Source of the DNA: Symbiodinium natans
Lineage: Eukaryota > Sar > Dinophyceae > Suessiales > Symbiodiniaceae
Direction: 5' to 3'
Length of the DNA: 64,000 nt
Assembly (NCBI GenBank): GCA_905221605.1
Contig: CAJNDS010000255.1
Span: 69,501-133,500 of the forward strand
Shown: in pieces, positions 1-9,000 of the stretch
Layout of the letters: each line of letters begins with the position of its first letter
Numbering within the stretch: the stretch's first letter is position 1
Made by a program: the position numbers and the translations under genes
Notes under the pieces: generated by a model
What the model was told of the DNA's origin: nothing
The model's database searches: none
Seen by the model: the letters and a program-made list of their open reading frames with translations, nothing else

Positions 1-106
1 GGGCCTGCGCCAGCTGAGTGGCGGTCGCGGTCACCTAGCTCTGACCGAAACCTTGTAGATTGCGGAATTCACTAGGACCGCTCCCGGGGCAAGGCCGTGC
101 AGCTCA

Positions 107-362
107 ATGGCAAATTTTATACTTGCAACATTGCATCGTCGACGTTCTCCTGCTCGAGAGCTTTCGGACGCCTTTGGAATTGCGGTTTTGCATTCGCGCC
201 TTAACTGCATCTCCAGCTTTACGCGAGATGCTTCGCTCTTCCAACAACCGGGCCGCCGCCGTGGCCAACTCAGGTCCGCCCCGGGCAACCGCTTCTTCCA
301 GGAGCTGTGTTACATCATCGAGCGAGTTGGCGAATTGAGCACATGCAACGGCTGGATACACT
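107..362 (-). CDS. possible 3' exon of an unknown gene
   Basis: An open minus-strand frame of about 85 codons ends at a stop at 107. A candidate acceptor AG lies just upstream, at 363-364. The middle of the peptide is rich in Ala, Leu, Glu and Arg (for example DDVTQLLEEAVARGG) and looks helical, ending in a basic Ser/Arg tail. I do not recognise the family. It could be the continuation of the open frame at 515-875 on the same strand, with a short intron between them. The whole first kilobase is GC-rich, which lengthens open frames by chance, so coding status is uncertain. Confidence 0.33.
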
Positions 363-514
363 CTGGTTGTATTCAAGTCGGTGGCCGTTGGATCGGGTCC
401 CGGTGCGGGGCTCCAAACCGGGCATGTCTGAAAGGCCAATTTGGGAATCCAAAGCGGGAACGTCGGAAAAGCCAATTGCGTTCCTGGTTTGGGGGCGTCC
501 GTGTCGCAGGTTCA

Positions 515-875
515 GATTGCAAGTCCGGAGAAGTCAGACTTAGCTTCTGGGCTGGCAGTCGCCAGCACAAAGCTCGCGTGCGAACGTGTGAGAGCCCGCC
601 CCCAGAGCATGCCCTTGCGCGAGCCTGCCGCGAAGCTGGCGTCAGGGTCGCGTGACACGTGAAGCGACATACAGACGAGCAGCGCATCGAGGTCGTCGCG
701 AACGGCCTGCCCTGTGGGCACGGCTCCCAACTTGCGCTTGGTGCCACCATTGTCTCCCCTCTTACGAGACGCGGCGAACCCCACCCGGTCACTGCCGCGG
801 CGCGGCGCAAACGTTTCCAGACGTACCCCGAACTGGACCGCGTCCGCCGCTGTCGGTTTCGCTGTCGGTTAGTTG
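515..875 (-). CDS. possible exon of an unknown gene
   Basis: This minus-strand frame stays open for about 120 codons between stops near 878 and 512. Most third positions are G or C. The peptide has a basic, Gly-rich first half and a mixed second half (for example QAVRDDLDALLVCMSLHVSR) with no low-complexity runs. No family is recognised. A GC-type donor may lie near the end of the frame, which would connect it to the exon candidate at 107-362. The alternative is a chance frame in GC-rich DNA. Confidence 0.35.
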
Positions 876-1174
876 TGGTCGGCATCAAGACTGGCGGCAG
901 GTTCGGCACCGAGGCAGTGCAGCTCGCCGCCTCGCCCGTCATCAAGCAGCCTCCATCAAACAAAACAAGTGAAAAGGATAGCCGAAAACATTGCAAGCTC
1001 AGCGCCCCCGATTGTTTTGTTTCTCTTGTTTTCAAAGCTTCAAGCCTGAACCAATGCCCCTCAAACGCCTGAGCCTGCGAGAGAATGCTGGCACTTCTGG
1101 GTGTGAGTATCACATTTGCGCGGCACAAATTTGCACTGCATTCATGACTACGGCAAAGTTTAGTTTCCAACGTG

Positions 1175-1488
1175 TCAGTTTTTGCTTTTGCTCGTGTTTG
1201 GACACAAGACTTGCCACAAGCTCACTCTGCGCAGCATCCTGCATAACAGCATGCGCAAGTCTGAGCAGCTCATATCCATGCCCAAGCCTTCCAAACATTG
1301 CTCTTTCAACGTGGCATTCAAGTGCTTCGTCAAACTATTGGCTGGATTGATCTTCCCAGGGATTTTGCTGACTTTGACGGACTGTTGGTAGACAAGTTCT
1401 TGAAGATAAAGGGTTGCAAACTCAACACGTCTCATTTTGCTACCTGTCCCGAACCCGCAATATGTTGCTTTTCGAATACAGTAGCAGA
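1175..1488 (-). pseudogene. Ty1/copia retrotransposon RNase H, C-terminal remnant
   Basis: The minus frame from about 1488 down to the stop at 1175 carries the end of a copia-type RNase H domain. The recognisable parts are a segment like LRFGTGSKMRRVEFATLYLQ, then VSKIPGKINPANSLTKHL, where copia elements have the pattern (L)xKVPGxxNPADxLTKH. The upstream frame is closed by a stop at 1491-1493. No integrase or reverse transcriptase is seen upstream toward 1750. This is a short decayed fragment pointing away from the gene that starts at 1885. Confidence 0.75.
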
Positions 1489-1679
1489 CACTAGGGAATA
1501 CGCAGCGGAGAAGGCGCTAGGATCGCAAAGTAGTGCATACTGGTGCTGCCCACAGGGTGACCATGCAGCACGCAGGCTAGCAAGACAGCAGACAGCGAGG
1601 GAGCGAGCAAGCGAGTGAGTAAGAAAGGGAAGAAGGAAAGACGGAAGTATTATGATACTGAGCAAGTAGGGAGGTAAGG

Positions 1680-1733
1680 CGAGGAAGGAAGGAAGGAAGG
1701 AAAGGAATGAAGGAAGGAAGGAAGGAAGGAAGG
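1680..1733. repeat. (GGAA)n microsatellite
   Basis: Purine-only tetranucleotide tract with a few interruptions. It lies about 150 bases upstream of the start codon at 1885. Confidence 0.9.
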
Positions 1734-1884
1734 CCGTCGGTGTTTATTTACTCTTGTGCCACATGGGAAGCGTTTCATCACGAACTCAAGTGTCTCCATT
1801 CACAGTGTGGTCCATAGCCATTCTGTGGCTCTGACAGTTTGTTGTATCGAAATTTGCCGCAAGAGTTTGAGCCAATCATCAAAG

Positions 1885-4542
1885 ATGCAGCTCCCTCTTC
1901 AGTGTGCTGTTTGGGCAACTTCCTTTGTTTTTGCGGCTTGTCAATGCCCCCTTGGCGTTCTCCTTCTCCAGGATTGCAGGATACCAGAAGACACAATCTG
2001 CACCACTGATGTTTTGGACATCGCTGGCTGCAGTACCTACATCATCGGCGCCAGAAGCGCCCTGACTTTGTCGGAGCTTCACTCAGGAGCTGCGTACTTT
2101 CAAGTAGAAAGCGGGGCAACCGTGCAAACGGGACTGTTCAACATCACGGCAGAGGAATCCATGCGCTATGAGTTCGGCAGCCAGTCGGCCTTCACAGTGT
2201 CTCGGTGTGATGGCACTCTTGATGTGAGAGCCTGGCGCGCAGGCACAGATGCAAGGGTTGGATTGTCAGCTTGCAATCTGTCCAACGCCACTGTTGAAAT
2301 CCAGGAAGGTGCTCAAATCTTTGCATTTTCTGCATTGATCGAAGGCGGGACAGGTTCAAGTTCCCCACTTGCTGTTGCGCCAACTGCTTCCTTGATCCTG
2401 GGAAATGGTCTTCGCGTGAGCGCGAACACCAGTGATGTCGAAATCTACGGTCACCTTGAGGCAGGTTCGCTCACACTGCATTGTGCGACGCTGCTTCTCA
2501 ATGCTGGGTCCCAGGCCAAGTGTACAGCTTCGAAGTGCAAGGTGGAGATTGTTGCGAGTGACATCTTTGTTGAAGGATTGCTCCAAGGTGGTGACATCCA
2601 CATCAGTGCGATGCTATCATTGACTGTTGGCAGCAGTGGCCATGTGAATGCTGATGGCCTTGGCAGCTCACACACTGCAGCGAATGTACCCACTGATGTG
2701 CAATTCCCAAATGTATTTGGGAGTGGAAATGTCTGTCAAGGGACAAGAGGTTGGTGCAGTGGTGGTAGTTACTGCTATTGCTGGAGCAGTTGTTGCGGCC
2801 AGAAGTTGGCGACGAGCATGGGTGGAGGTCGTATCTTGCTTGAAGCATGTGCAACTACATTGCTTTTGGGAGAAGTCTCTGCGCGAGGTGTTCTTGTCAA
2901 TGATTGCTCTGCGTCGGGATGTGCGGGAACTTACTATGTTTCTGGTACTGTAACCTGCCGGTGCCGGGAAAATTGCGTAAACGCAGAGAGCAGTGGGGGG
3001 TCAGTGCTTTTGATGACCACATCATTATCAGGGAGCGGCTCAATATCTGCAGCTGCAGCTGCTGGTGGACTCAGCTTTGGGTGTCAGGCTGAGCTTGCTG
3101 ATGGCTATATCGCCATCCATGCAGAGAGAATGGCTGATGTTATTGTAAGCGGCAACCCGGAGCTCAATATCCTATCCAGCAGCTTGCAGAGCCTGTATTC
3201 CTCAGGTGCAGAGTGCCTCGCGACAACTACTAGGTCAACATCAAGGTTTTCTTCCAGCACTACGTCGCCATCATCGACGTTCTCCTCCACAACAGTGACA
3301 ACTACGCAATCGTCGACATTTTCCTCCACAACAGTGTCAACATCGCCTTTGACAATAACTTCTACATCGCCAAGTATCAGCAGCCGCAGCGCAGTTTCCA
3401 CAGACACGCGCACTACCAGCAGCGCTCCTTCTGCTTTGTCAGTGTCCCAAGCTGCTCATTCCAGTTCGAGCCTCGCCACCACCGCCCACAGCTCACTGGG
3501 AAGTTCGGCTGTGACCACGACACTTCGTGGTGTGTCATCGACTGCGAGCCAGGGCAACATAGCCAACGTTGCTGTCAACTCCAGCAGCTCCAACGACAGT
3601 AGTGGTGGGTTTCTTGCTGATTCCAGTTCGAGCCTCACCACCACTGCCCACAGCTCACTGGGAAGTTCGGCTGTGACCACGACACTTCGTGGTGTGTCAT
3701 CGACTGCGAGCCAGGGCAACATAGCCAACATTGCTGTCAACTCCAGCAGCTCCAACGACAGTAGTGGTGGGTTTCTTGCTGATGGCTCCATGCCTTTCAT
3801 TGGAGTCCTTGTCCTTGCAGTACTGCTCACGGCTGGCAGTGTAGGAGCTATCTGTTTATGTATAGCAACGCGCAGCCCGCGCAGGCAAACCCCGGCTCCG
3901 CCTGTCTATGTCCACCCTGACAGCACAGGCGTACCCTCCTACTGGTTTGATGCTGCGAGGCCAGCAAGCGGATTTCGACTTGTGAAGCCAGAGCAAGAGA
4001 CTTGCAAGCACCTTTCGAAGATGCTCCATGTCACGAATAAGACGGACCTTGATGTTGGATACGACGTTGTTTCCGGAAGGGGAACTTATCATCGCAAGTA
4101 TTCAACTCTCACCTTTCACACTGCATGGAGAGTGGAACACCCTGACATTTGGAGCAGCTATGCAGCAAAGCGTGAAGCTATTGCGAATGATGTGGACACG
4201 TTGTCGAATCAAGGGCTAGTGTGTGTGCCGCCCGGGGTTCAACTACCAGGGGCCAGTGCGCTGCCAGGGCAGTGCTCCCAACGCGCCAATGAGGTGTATC
4301 TCTTATGTGGAACGAAGCCCGAAAACCTTCATGGTATCTTGGCTCAGGGCCTCAACGTCCGCCTTGCAAGATTGCATGGCATGCTTGGCAGTGGGATCTA
4401 TCTTGCTGAAGCGGCAGCAAAAGTGGATCAATATACCACTCCAGATTCAGGCACCAGTATCTCTGATCTCGGAGAACTACACAAGCTTCTTTTTCCGGCA
4501 AGGGGAGATTCCACAGCAGCCACTGTGGAGAAGCACCCAGAG
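1885..4542 (+). CDS. membrane-anchored PARP-type ADP-ribosyltransferase, first 886 codons
   Basis: The start at 1885 is chosen because it is followed at once by a hydrophobic signal peptide. An earlier in-frame GTG at 1756 only adds a non-homologous leader. Residues about 20-450 form an extracellular region of Gly/Ser-rich repeating beta segments with a Cys-rich patch near 310-350 (my inference: a beta-helix-like fold). Residues about 450-635 are a Ser/Thr-rich stalk. A single membrane helix lies near 637-660, followed by a basic stop-transfer sequence. From about 685 on is the start of a PARP catalytic domain: WRVEHPDIWSSYAAKREAI, then NEVYLLCGTKPENLHGIL, then GSGIYLAEAAAKVDQYT. PARPs normally have His-Gly-Thr in the second motif; here it is Cys-Gly-Thr, while the Tyr of the third motif is kept. 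The exon ends at GAG followed by GTTGCT at 4543. Read-through past 4542 is a repeat translation. The rest of the domain is on the opposite strand at 6003-5740. The membrane topology is predicted only. Confidence 0.82.
3459..3782 (+). repeat. 162-bp tandem duplication in the stalk coding sequence
   Basis: Units 3459-3620 and 3621-3782 are nearly identical and keep the reading frame (54 codons each). Each encodes a Ser/Thr-rich stretch containing AVTTTLRGVSSTASQGNIAN. The unit adds stalk length directly before the membrane helix. Confidence 0.95.
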
Positions 4543-4915
4543 GTTGCTACTTTTGTGACTTGCTACTTTTGCTACCGAGCACGCGGGGCGATGCCGTTGC
4601 TACTTGCTACTTCCACTACTTCCGCTACTCCCGCTACTACCGCTACTTCCGCTACTTCCGCTACTCCCGCTACTTCCGCTGCTTGCGCTACTTCCGCAAC
4701 TTCCGCTACTTCCGCTACTCCCGCAACTTCCGCTACTCCCGCTACATCCGCTATACTCTTGCAACTTCACTGCTCGGGTCCTGGCCGCTACTCCCGCTAC
4801 TTCCGCTACTCCCTCTACTTCCGCTATACTCTTGCAACTTCACTGCTTCCGCTACTTCACTGCTTGGATCCTGGCCGCTACTTCCGCTACTCCGGATGCC
4901 CGGGGCGGGCCCACA
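4543..4915 (+). repeat. GCTACTTTTGC / GCTACTTCC repeat array, forward arm
   Basis: The array starts exactly where the PARP coding match stops. It opens with a unit of about 70 bases containing TTGCTACTTTTGTGACTTGC and a GC-rich core (GAGCACGCGGGGCGATGCCG, 4575-4594), then turns into short GCTACTTCC and GCTACTCCC repeats. The same unit occurs in the opposite orientation at 6010-6240, flanking the other part of the PARP domain. Translations of this array are not protein. Confidence 0.9.
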
Positions 4916-5739
4916 GGTAGCAAGAGTAGCGGGGGGGGGGGCTAGGAAGGTAGCAACAGTAGCGGGGGGGGGTCTTTGGGGGGCCCCAGAAAAGGCCAGG
5001 TAGCGGCTCTCTGGCAGGAAGGCTCCAGGGTCGCAAAAGTAGCGGGGGCTCTGTGGGCCCAGGAGGGGTCAGGTAGCGGGGGGCCAGGAGAGGCCAGGTC
5101 GCAAAGGTCAAGCCAGGGACCCCTTACCCTCCCCAGGCACCCTGAGAAACCCTTCACTGCCCCTCCTAAACCCTTATTGCTCCTCAACCCTTACCAGGAC
5201 CCCCTTGCACTGCTCCTCAACCTTCACCAGGACCTAAAGGCTTTTCACTGCTTAGAAGCCCTTCATTGCTGGGACCCCCCTTAAGGCCCTGCAACCAGGG
5301 TCCCTTGGCAACCCCCCTTTTTGGGTCGAGCGGGTGGCTGCAGGGGGTGCGTGCCAAGCGAAAGTCGCGGGGGCTCTACGGAGCCAGGAGGGGGGCGCGG
5401 AGGTAGCAAAAGTAGCGAAAGTAGCGGGCGCCCGCGGGGGGTAGCATCCTCAACGTGGTCGTCCCACTTGCCCAACAACAACAGCAAAAAGGTATGTAGG
5501 GTTCCCTTCTCAATCCTGTGCTTTCGGTGCTATACTCGCTCTTTGCGCGCACTCGAGCTCTAGGCCAGCATCCTGTATCCTGTCACAACAATCAACAAGT
5601 CTGCTTCTTTTTCAATCCGACACGCTCTGCATAGTGACATAATCTAATCTTTTGCGGTGAAACATGACAGCAAATCCATAGCGAAGGGTGGGAATGGCCT
5701 GGAAAACTTGAAACTCCGAAGCACTCAAGATGGCACAGC
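4916..5739. other. G-rich DNA with GTAGCGGGG repeats; no gene seen
   Basis: 4920-5110 and 5340-5440 contain repeated GTAGCGGGG and GTAGCAAAAG words, the reverse complement of the preceding array, with runs of 8-10 G. 5110-5290 is C-rich. No exon was recognised. Confidence 0.6.
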
Positions 5740-6003
5740 TCATTCCCGTTTGTAGGCTATGACATACTCAACGTAGCAATGGGAGTTGTCATATACCACA
5801 AATTCTCGAAAACGCTTGGCGCGCTTGCCCTTCTCCAGCACAAGCGAGTGGAATCTCACCCCTGGACTGGATCCTGGAACGAGTGCAAGCTCACGCATCT
5901 CTGGACTGTGGAAGATGTTTTGGTCCACCGAGCCCATCACTTTCTCACCATCATCAGTGTGAGCACACCATCCAAGAGCAGCGCGAACAACCAAGCAATA
6001 GAA
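5740..6003 (-). CDS. PARP catalytic domain, C-terminal exon, inverted relative to its gene
   Basis: The minus-strand frame from 6003 to the stop at 5740-5742 encodes 87 residues. It begins FYCLVVRAALGWCAHTDDG, matches the PARP strand pattern of the VFYxLVCRVxLG type, and ends with RFREFVVYDNSHCYVEYVI. The Glu of REFVVYD is where PARP1 has its catalytic Glu (in NEYIVYD). It picks up where the plus-strand exon stops: that exon ends in KHPE, and PARPs usually continue with HPGxVFY. The sequence before it, in sense direction, is the same TACTTTTGC repeat that follows the plus-strand exon. No AG acceptor is visible just before the match. The simplest reading is one gene whose end was flipped, or a misassembly at the repeat. 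Confidence 0.82.
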   Translation of the reverse strand, partial: FYCLVVRAALGWCAHTDDGEKVMGSVDQNIFHSPEMRELALVPGSSPGVRFHSLVLEKGKRAKRFREFVVYDNSHCYVEYVIAYKRE

Positions 6004-6009
6004 GATGAA

Positions 6010-6240
6010 GTAGCGGAAGCAGCAAAAGTAGCAAGTAGCAACGGCAGCGCCGCCGCCCCGCATGCTAGGTAGCAAAAGTAGCAAGTCGCAAAAGTAGCAA
6101 AAGTACGGAAGTAGCGTTGCCAGAGGAGCAAGTAGCAACGGCATCGCCCCGCGTGCTCGGTAGCAAAAGTAGCAAGTCACAAAAGTAGCAAAAGTAGCGG
6201 AAGTAGCAAGAGTAGCAAGTAGCAACGGCAGCGCCCAAAA
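6010..6240 (-). repeat. GCTACTTTTGC repeat array, reverse arm
   Basis: Read on the minus strand this contains at least two copies of the unit found at 4543-4611, including the core GAGCACGCGGGGCGATGCCG at about 6138-6157. With 4543-4915 it forms an inverted repeat pair about 1.5 kb apart that brackets the inverted PARP exon. Confidence 0.9.
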
Positions 6241-6299
6241 ACTGCAAGTCACATCCGTTGTCACGAAGGTCATTAGGCGCCTCAAATGTTTCCAACTCC

Positions 6300-6438
6300 A
6301 TGTCCCGCCTTGTCCCGCCAGTGTCCCGCCCCTGTCCCGCCCGTGTCCCGCCCCTGTCCCGCCCGTGTCCCGCCTTGTCCCGCCCTGTCCCGGCCATGTC
6401 CCGCCACCGTCCCGCCTTGTCCCGCCCTGTCCCGCCTC
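6300..6438 (+). repeat. TGTCCCGCC minisatellite
   Basis: About 13 imperfect tandem units of 9-11 bases with core TGTCCCGCC. The array ends just before the retroelement-derived reading frame that follows. Confidence 0.9.
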
Positions 6439-6439
6439 G

Positions 6440-7391
6440 CAGGATAACGCAGAGAAATTCCAGCACAACAAGCAGCTCACTGAAGGCAGACAGCAGAGGT
6501 TAGCGGCCCTGGGAGCCTTCCGGGCGCCCACAAACGCTCGAAGAAGCTTCCAACCCCAGTATGGGCCGGTGAAGGAGCTAGCAAACTTCGGTTCCATGGC
6601 AGTGAGGGGGACAGACGGATCGGAAACGCTTTTGAAGCACGCACTGCCTGTGCCCAGGGGCAGCGGGGAGCCGGTAGCCAGGCTAACCAGAGCGCCCGAA
6701 CCACAAGCGGTGCGACAGCTTCGAGACTTCAACCCAGGGCCTGTGGCACCACCTTAGCCTATGTGCGCAAAATAGAAATCATGTCTTTCGAATTGGATTG
6801 CGCGTGCAACGCAGCCTTGGAAGAGCCCACCGAAACCAATCTAGTGCGGTTACTCGACATGTGGTCTTTCACATGGAAGCATCGCGGGCGCACTCGAGCC
6901 ATAGCTGCTTACGAAAAGTATTGCACACTCGGCCTCTTTGGTCACGGAGGTATCATCGGCATCTCCAAAGCCTCCCTGGCACAAGAGGCATGCAAAGCCG
7001 TCAATCAATTTCTGAAGAATCGCTTTCCAAATGGCTCGTGGACTTCAATTGCAATTCTCTACAATCCGAACGTGGGTTTGCGTCGGGACATACAAAATAA
7101 GCCCGGCCTCATGAACCATGCCATCGCCGTGGGAAGTTTTAAGGGCGGGCGGGTTTGGGTGGAAGATGAGCAAGGCACATCAAAAGCTCATCTCACAACC
7201 AATAATGGATTTCGTGAACTTAGTGGAACGTGGGTCGACATGCACAATGCGCCCGTATCTTTCGATGCAAGACGTTTTCGTCAGGGAAGATGTGGGCGCT
7301 TGCAGCGTACACACCACAAGCCTTCAAGGGATGCACACCCACGCACCGACAGAAGTTGACATGTTTGGGATTTCCACTGCCACGCATTTGA
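6440..7391 (+). pseudogene. retroelement-derived protein with a 2OG-Fe(II) oxygenase-like domain, frameshifted
   Basis: Three plus-strand frames carry consecutive pieces. The first (about 6440-6757) includes LLKHALPVPRGSGEP and ends at a stop at 6755. The second starts at 6781 and includes GLFGHGGIIGISKAS, SIAILYNPNVGLRRDIQN and GSFKGGRVWVEDEQG. The third, entered by a shift near 7270-7293, reads WALAAYTPQAFKGC and ends LTCLGFPLPRI with a stop at 7389. From memory, this pattern resembles a domain attached to copia-like polyproteins of dinoflagellates, where a His-x-Asp pair sits in GLHRD; here the His is Arg. Two frameshifts and the changed residue indicate a dead copy. The link to a specific element family is recollection, not a search result. 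Confidence 0.6.
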
Positions 7392-7404
7392 CACTTTTAG
7401 GCAT

Positions 7405-7720
7405 GGAATGACAGCCATCAATTCCGTCAATTCTGTCAATTCCGACAATTCCCGGTTTTGCGTTGTGTCATTTCCCGCAGAATCCCGCAAATGGCTCACA
7501 TTGAGCATTGCGGCGCATGAAGTCTCTCTTGCATGGTAAATGGAGTAAATCGGGTAAATGGCAGATTGGTAGGGTTTCGTGCATTTCCTGGAGTTAGCAG
7601 AGGGGGCAGTAATGAGGTAAATGGGGTAAATGGGGTAAATGGGGTAAATGGCAGATTGGAAGGGCTTCGTGCATTTCCTGGGCTTGGCGGAGAGGCGGTG
7701 CATAGGTTAATGGGGCAAGT
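7405..7720 (+). repeat. TCAATTCCG and GTAAATGG short-repeat arrays
   Basis: 7415-7455 holds ATTCTGTCAATTCCG-type repeats. 7533-7560 and 7610-7660 hold tandem GGGTAAATG units, with a repeated 40-base segment (GCAGATTGGAAGGGCTTCGT type) at about 7560-7600 and 7651-7690. Confidence 0.85.
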
Positions 7721-7754
7721 GAGGTTCTGAGAAGCCTTCAGAGTAGCATTTTGG

Positions 7755-8118
7755 GGCGTTTACCCCATTTACCGGATTTACCGGATTTACCGGGTCCTTT
7801 TTAGGGGTAAATAAACCCTGGACAAGCAGAAGAGCTTGTCTGGTGCGTTCACCCCATTCACCCGATTTACCGGATTTACCGGATTTACCGGATTTACCGG
7901 GTCCTTCTCTGTTGTAAATGAACCCCTGGACAAGCAGGAGAGCTTGTCTGGCGCGTTTTCCCTGTTTGCCTCCATTTACCGGGTTTGCCGGGCAAGATGT
8001 TCACTGTCCGTAAAAAAATACCCTTGGAGAAGCAGTTTCTTTTGTTTCGTTTTTCGACTTTCAGAAGACCGGAGTAAATCGGTTAAATCGGTTAAATTGA
8101 GTAAATCGGGTAAATGGG
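7755..8118 (-). repeat. inverted GTAAATGG arrays with a repeated hairpin
   Basis: ATTTACCGG repeats (reverse complement of the previous array) occur at 7757-7800, 7845-7905 and 7965-7990; forward GTAAATCGG repeats return at 8072-8117. Between the blocks a segment with the inverted repeat GACAAGC...GCTTGTC occurs twice (7821-7840 and 7929-7948). Forward and reverse blocks could pair with each other. Confidence 0.85.
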
Positions 8119-9000
8119 CGCGCCTAAGTCTCTTTCTTTGATTTTTTTATGTTTTTGATTGTTTGTATTCCTGTTTTATTTTTTTATTTTTTACAGCAGT
8201 ACAAGCTAAAAATTGAACTCGGCCGGCACGGCCAGGCTCTCTCTTAAGTAGACACCTTTTTGACCCTCTAGAGACTATCCAGAGCCAGAATGAATCATAT
8301 CGAATTCCTGCACTTCTAACGCTGAAAAAACCAATTTCGAAACAGAGATGGAGCAGCAAGGCCACAGACCCAAAACAAATTTGCCCTGTAGGCCAAAAAA
8401 AGTGTTCGCAGAAGGAATCGCCCAGATGTCGTATTGGAGCTTCGGGGTGCAAAAGGAGGGCGCAGTCCGGATAACCCCCGAAGCTCCAGAAGGGCATTTG
8501 GATGACACGCGCATGCTCGACGCCACAATGGGAAAGGAATCGGAGTTCTTGAACGAGCTTCGACTCAAAATTTTGAGGCGCCACCTGTCGACTTCGAGAT
8601 TCCATAATTTGCAAATGGTGGCGGCCCCTCGGTGTCGCGGATTCGCGCATCGACAACACGAGCCTGCATCATTTTTCGAGCTGAACACAGTCGTAATGGT
8701 GCCGTCGTGGTGGGGCTGGCTGAGGGCTTGCTGGAAGCTGGCTGGGGACTCTCCAGAGCGACGCGAGAGCACGGTCATGGCAAGCCCGTCGTGGCTGGGG
8801 GGCTGGCTGGGGCTCTCGAGAGTCGCGCGAGAGCTGGCTGGGGGCTGGCTTTCGGCGACTTTAGAGATTAAACGACTCCCTGCATGGCACTGAGCTGGCT
8901 GGGGAGCTGGCTCTCCGGCGGCCCCGGAAATTAGACGACTCCCTGAGTGGCTCTGGGGCTGGCTGGGAGCTGGCTCTCCGGCGACCGCAGAGACACCTCC
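8119..9000. other. no gene; one hairpin and GGCTGG repeats
   Basis: 8435-8447 and 8476-8488 are a perfect 13-base inverted repeat (TGGAGCTTCGGGG and its complement) with a 28-base loop. From about 8705 to 8975 GGGCTGGCTGGG-type words repeat, spaced by segments like AGACGACTCCCTG. The long frames here have no recognisable content. Confidence 0.6.

Noticed and set aside
4543-4920. Extension of the PARP reading frame to 4920
   Set aside because: The added residues are translations of the GCTACTTCC repeat (Ala-Thr-Ser). The true continuation of the domain is on the other strand.
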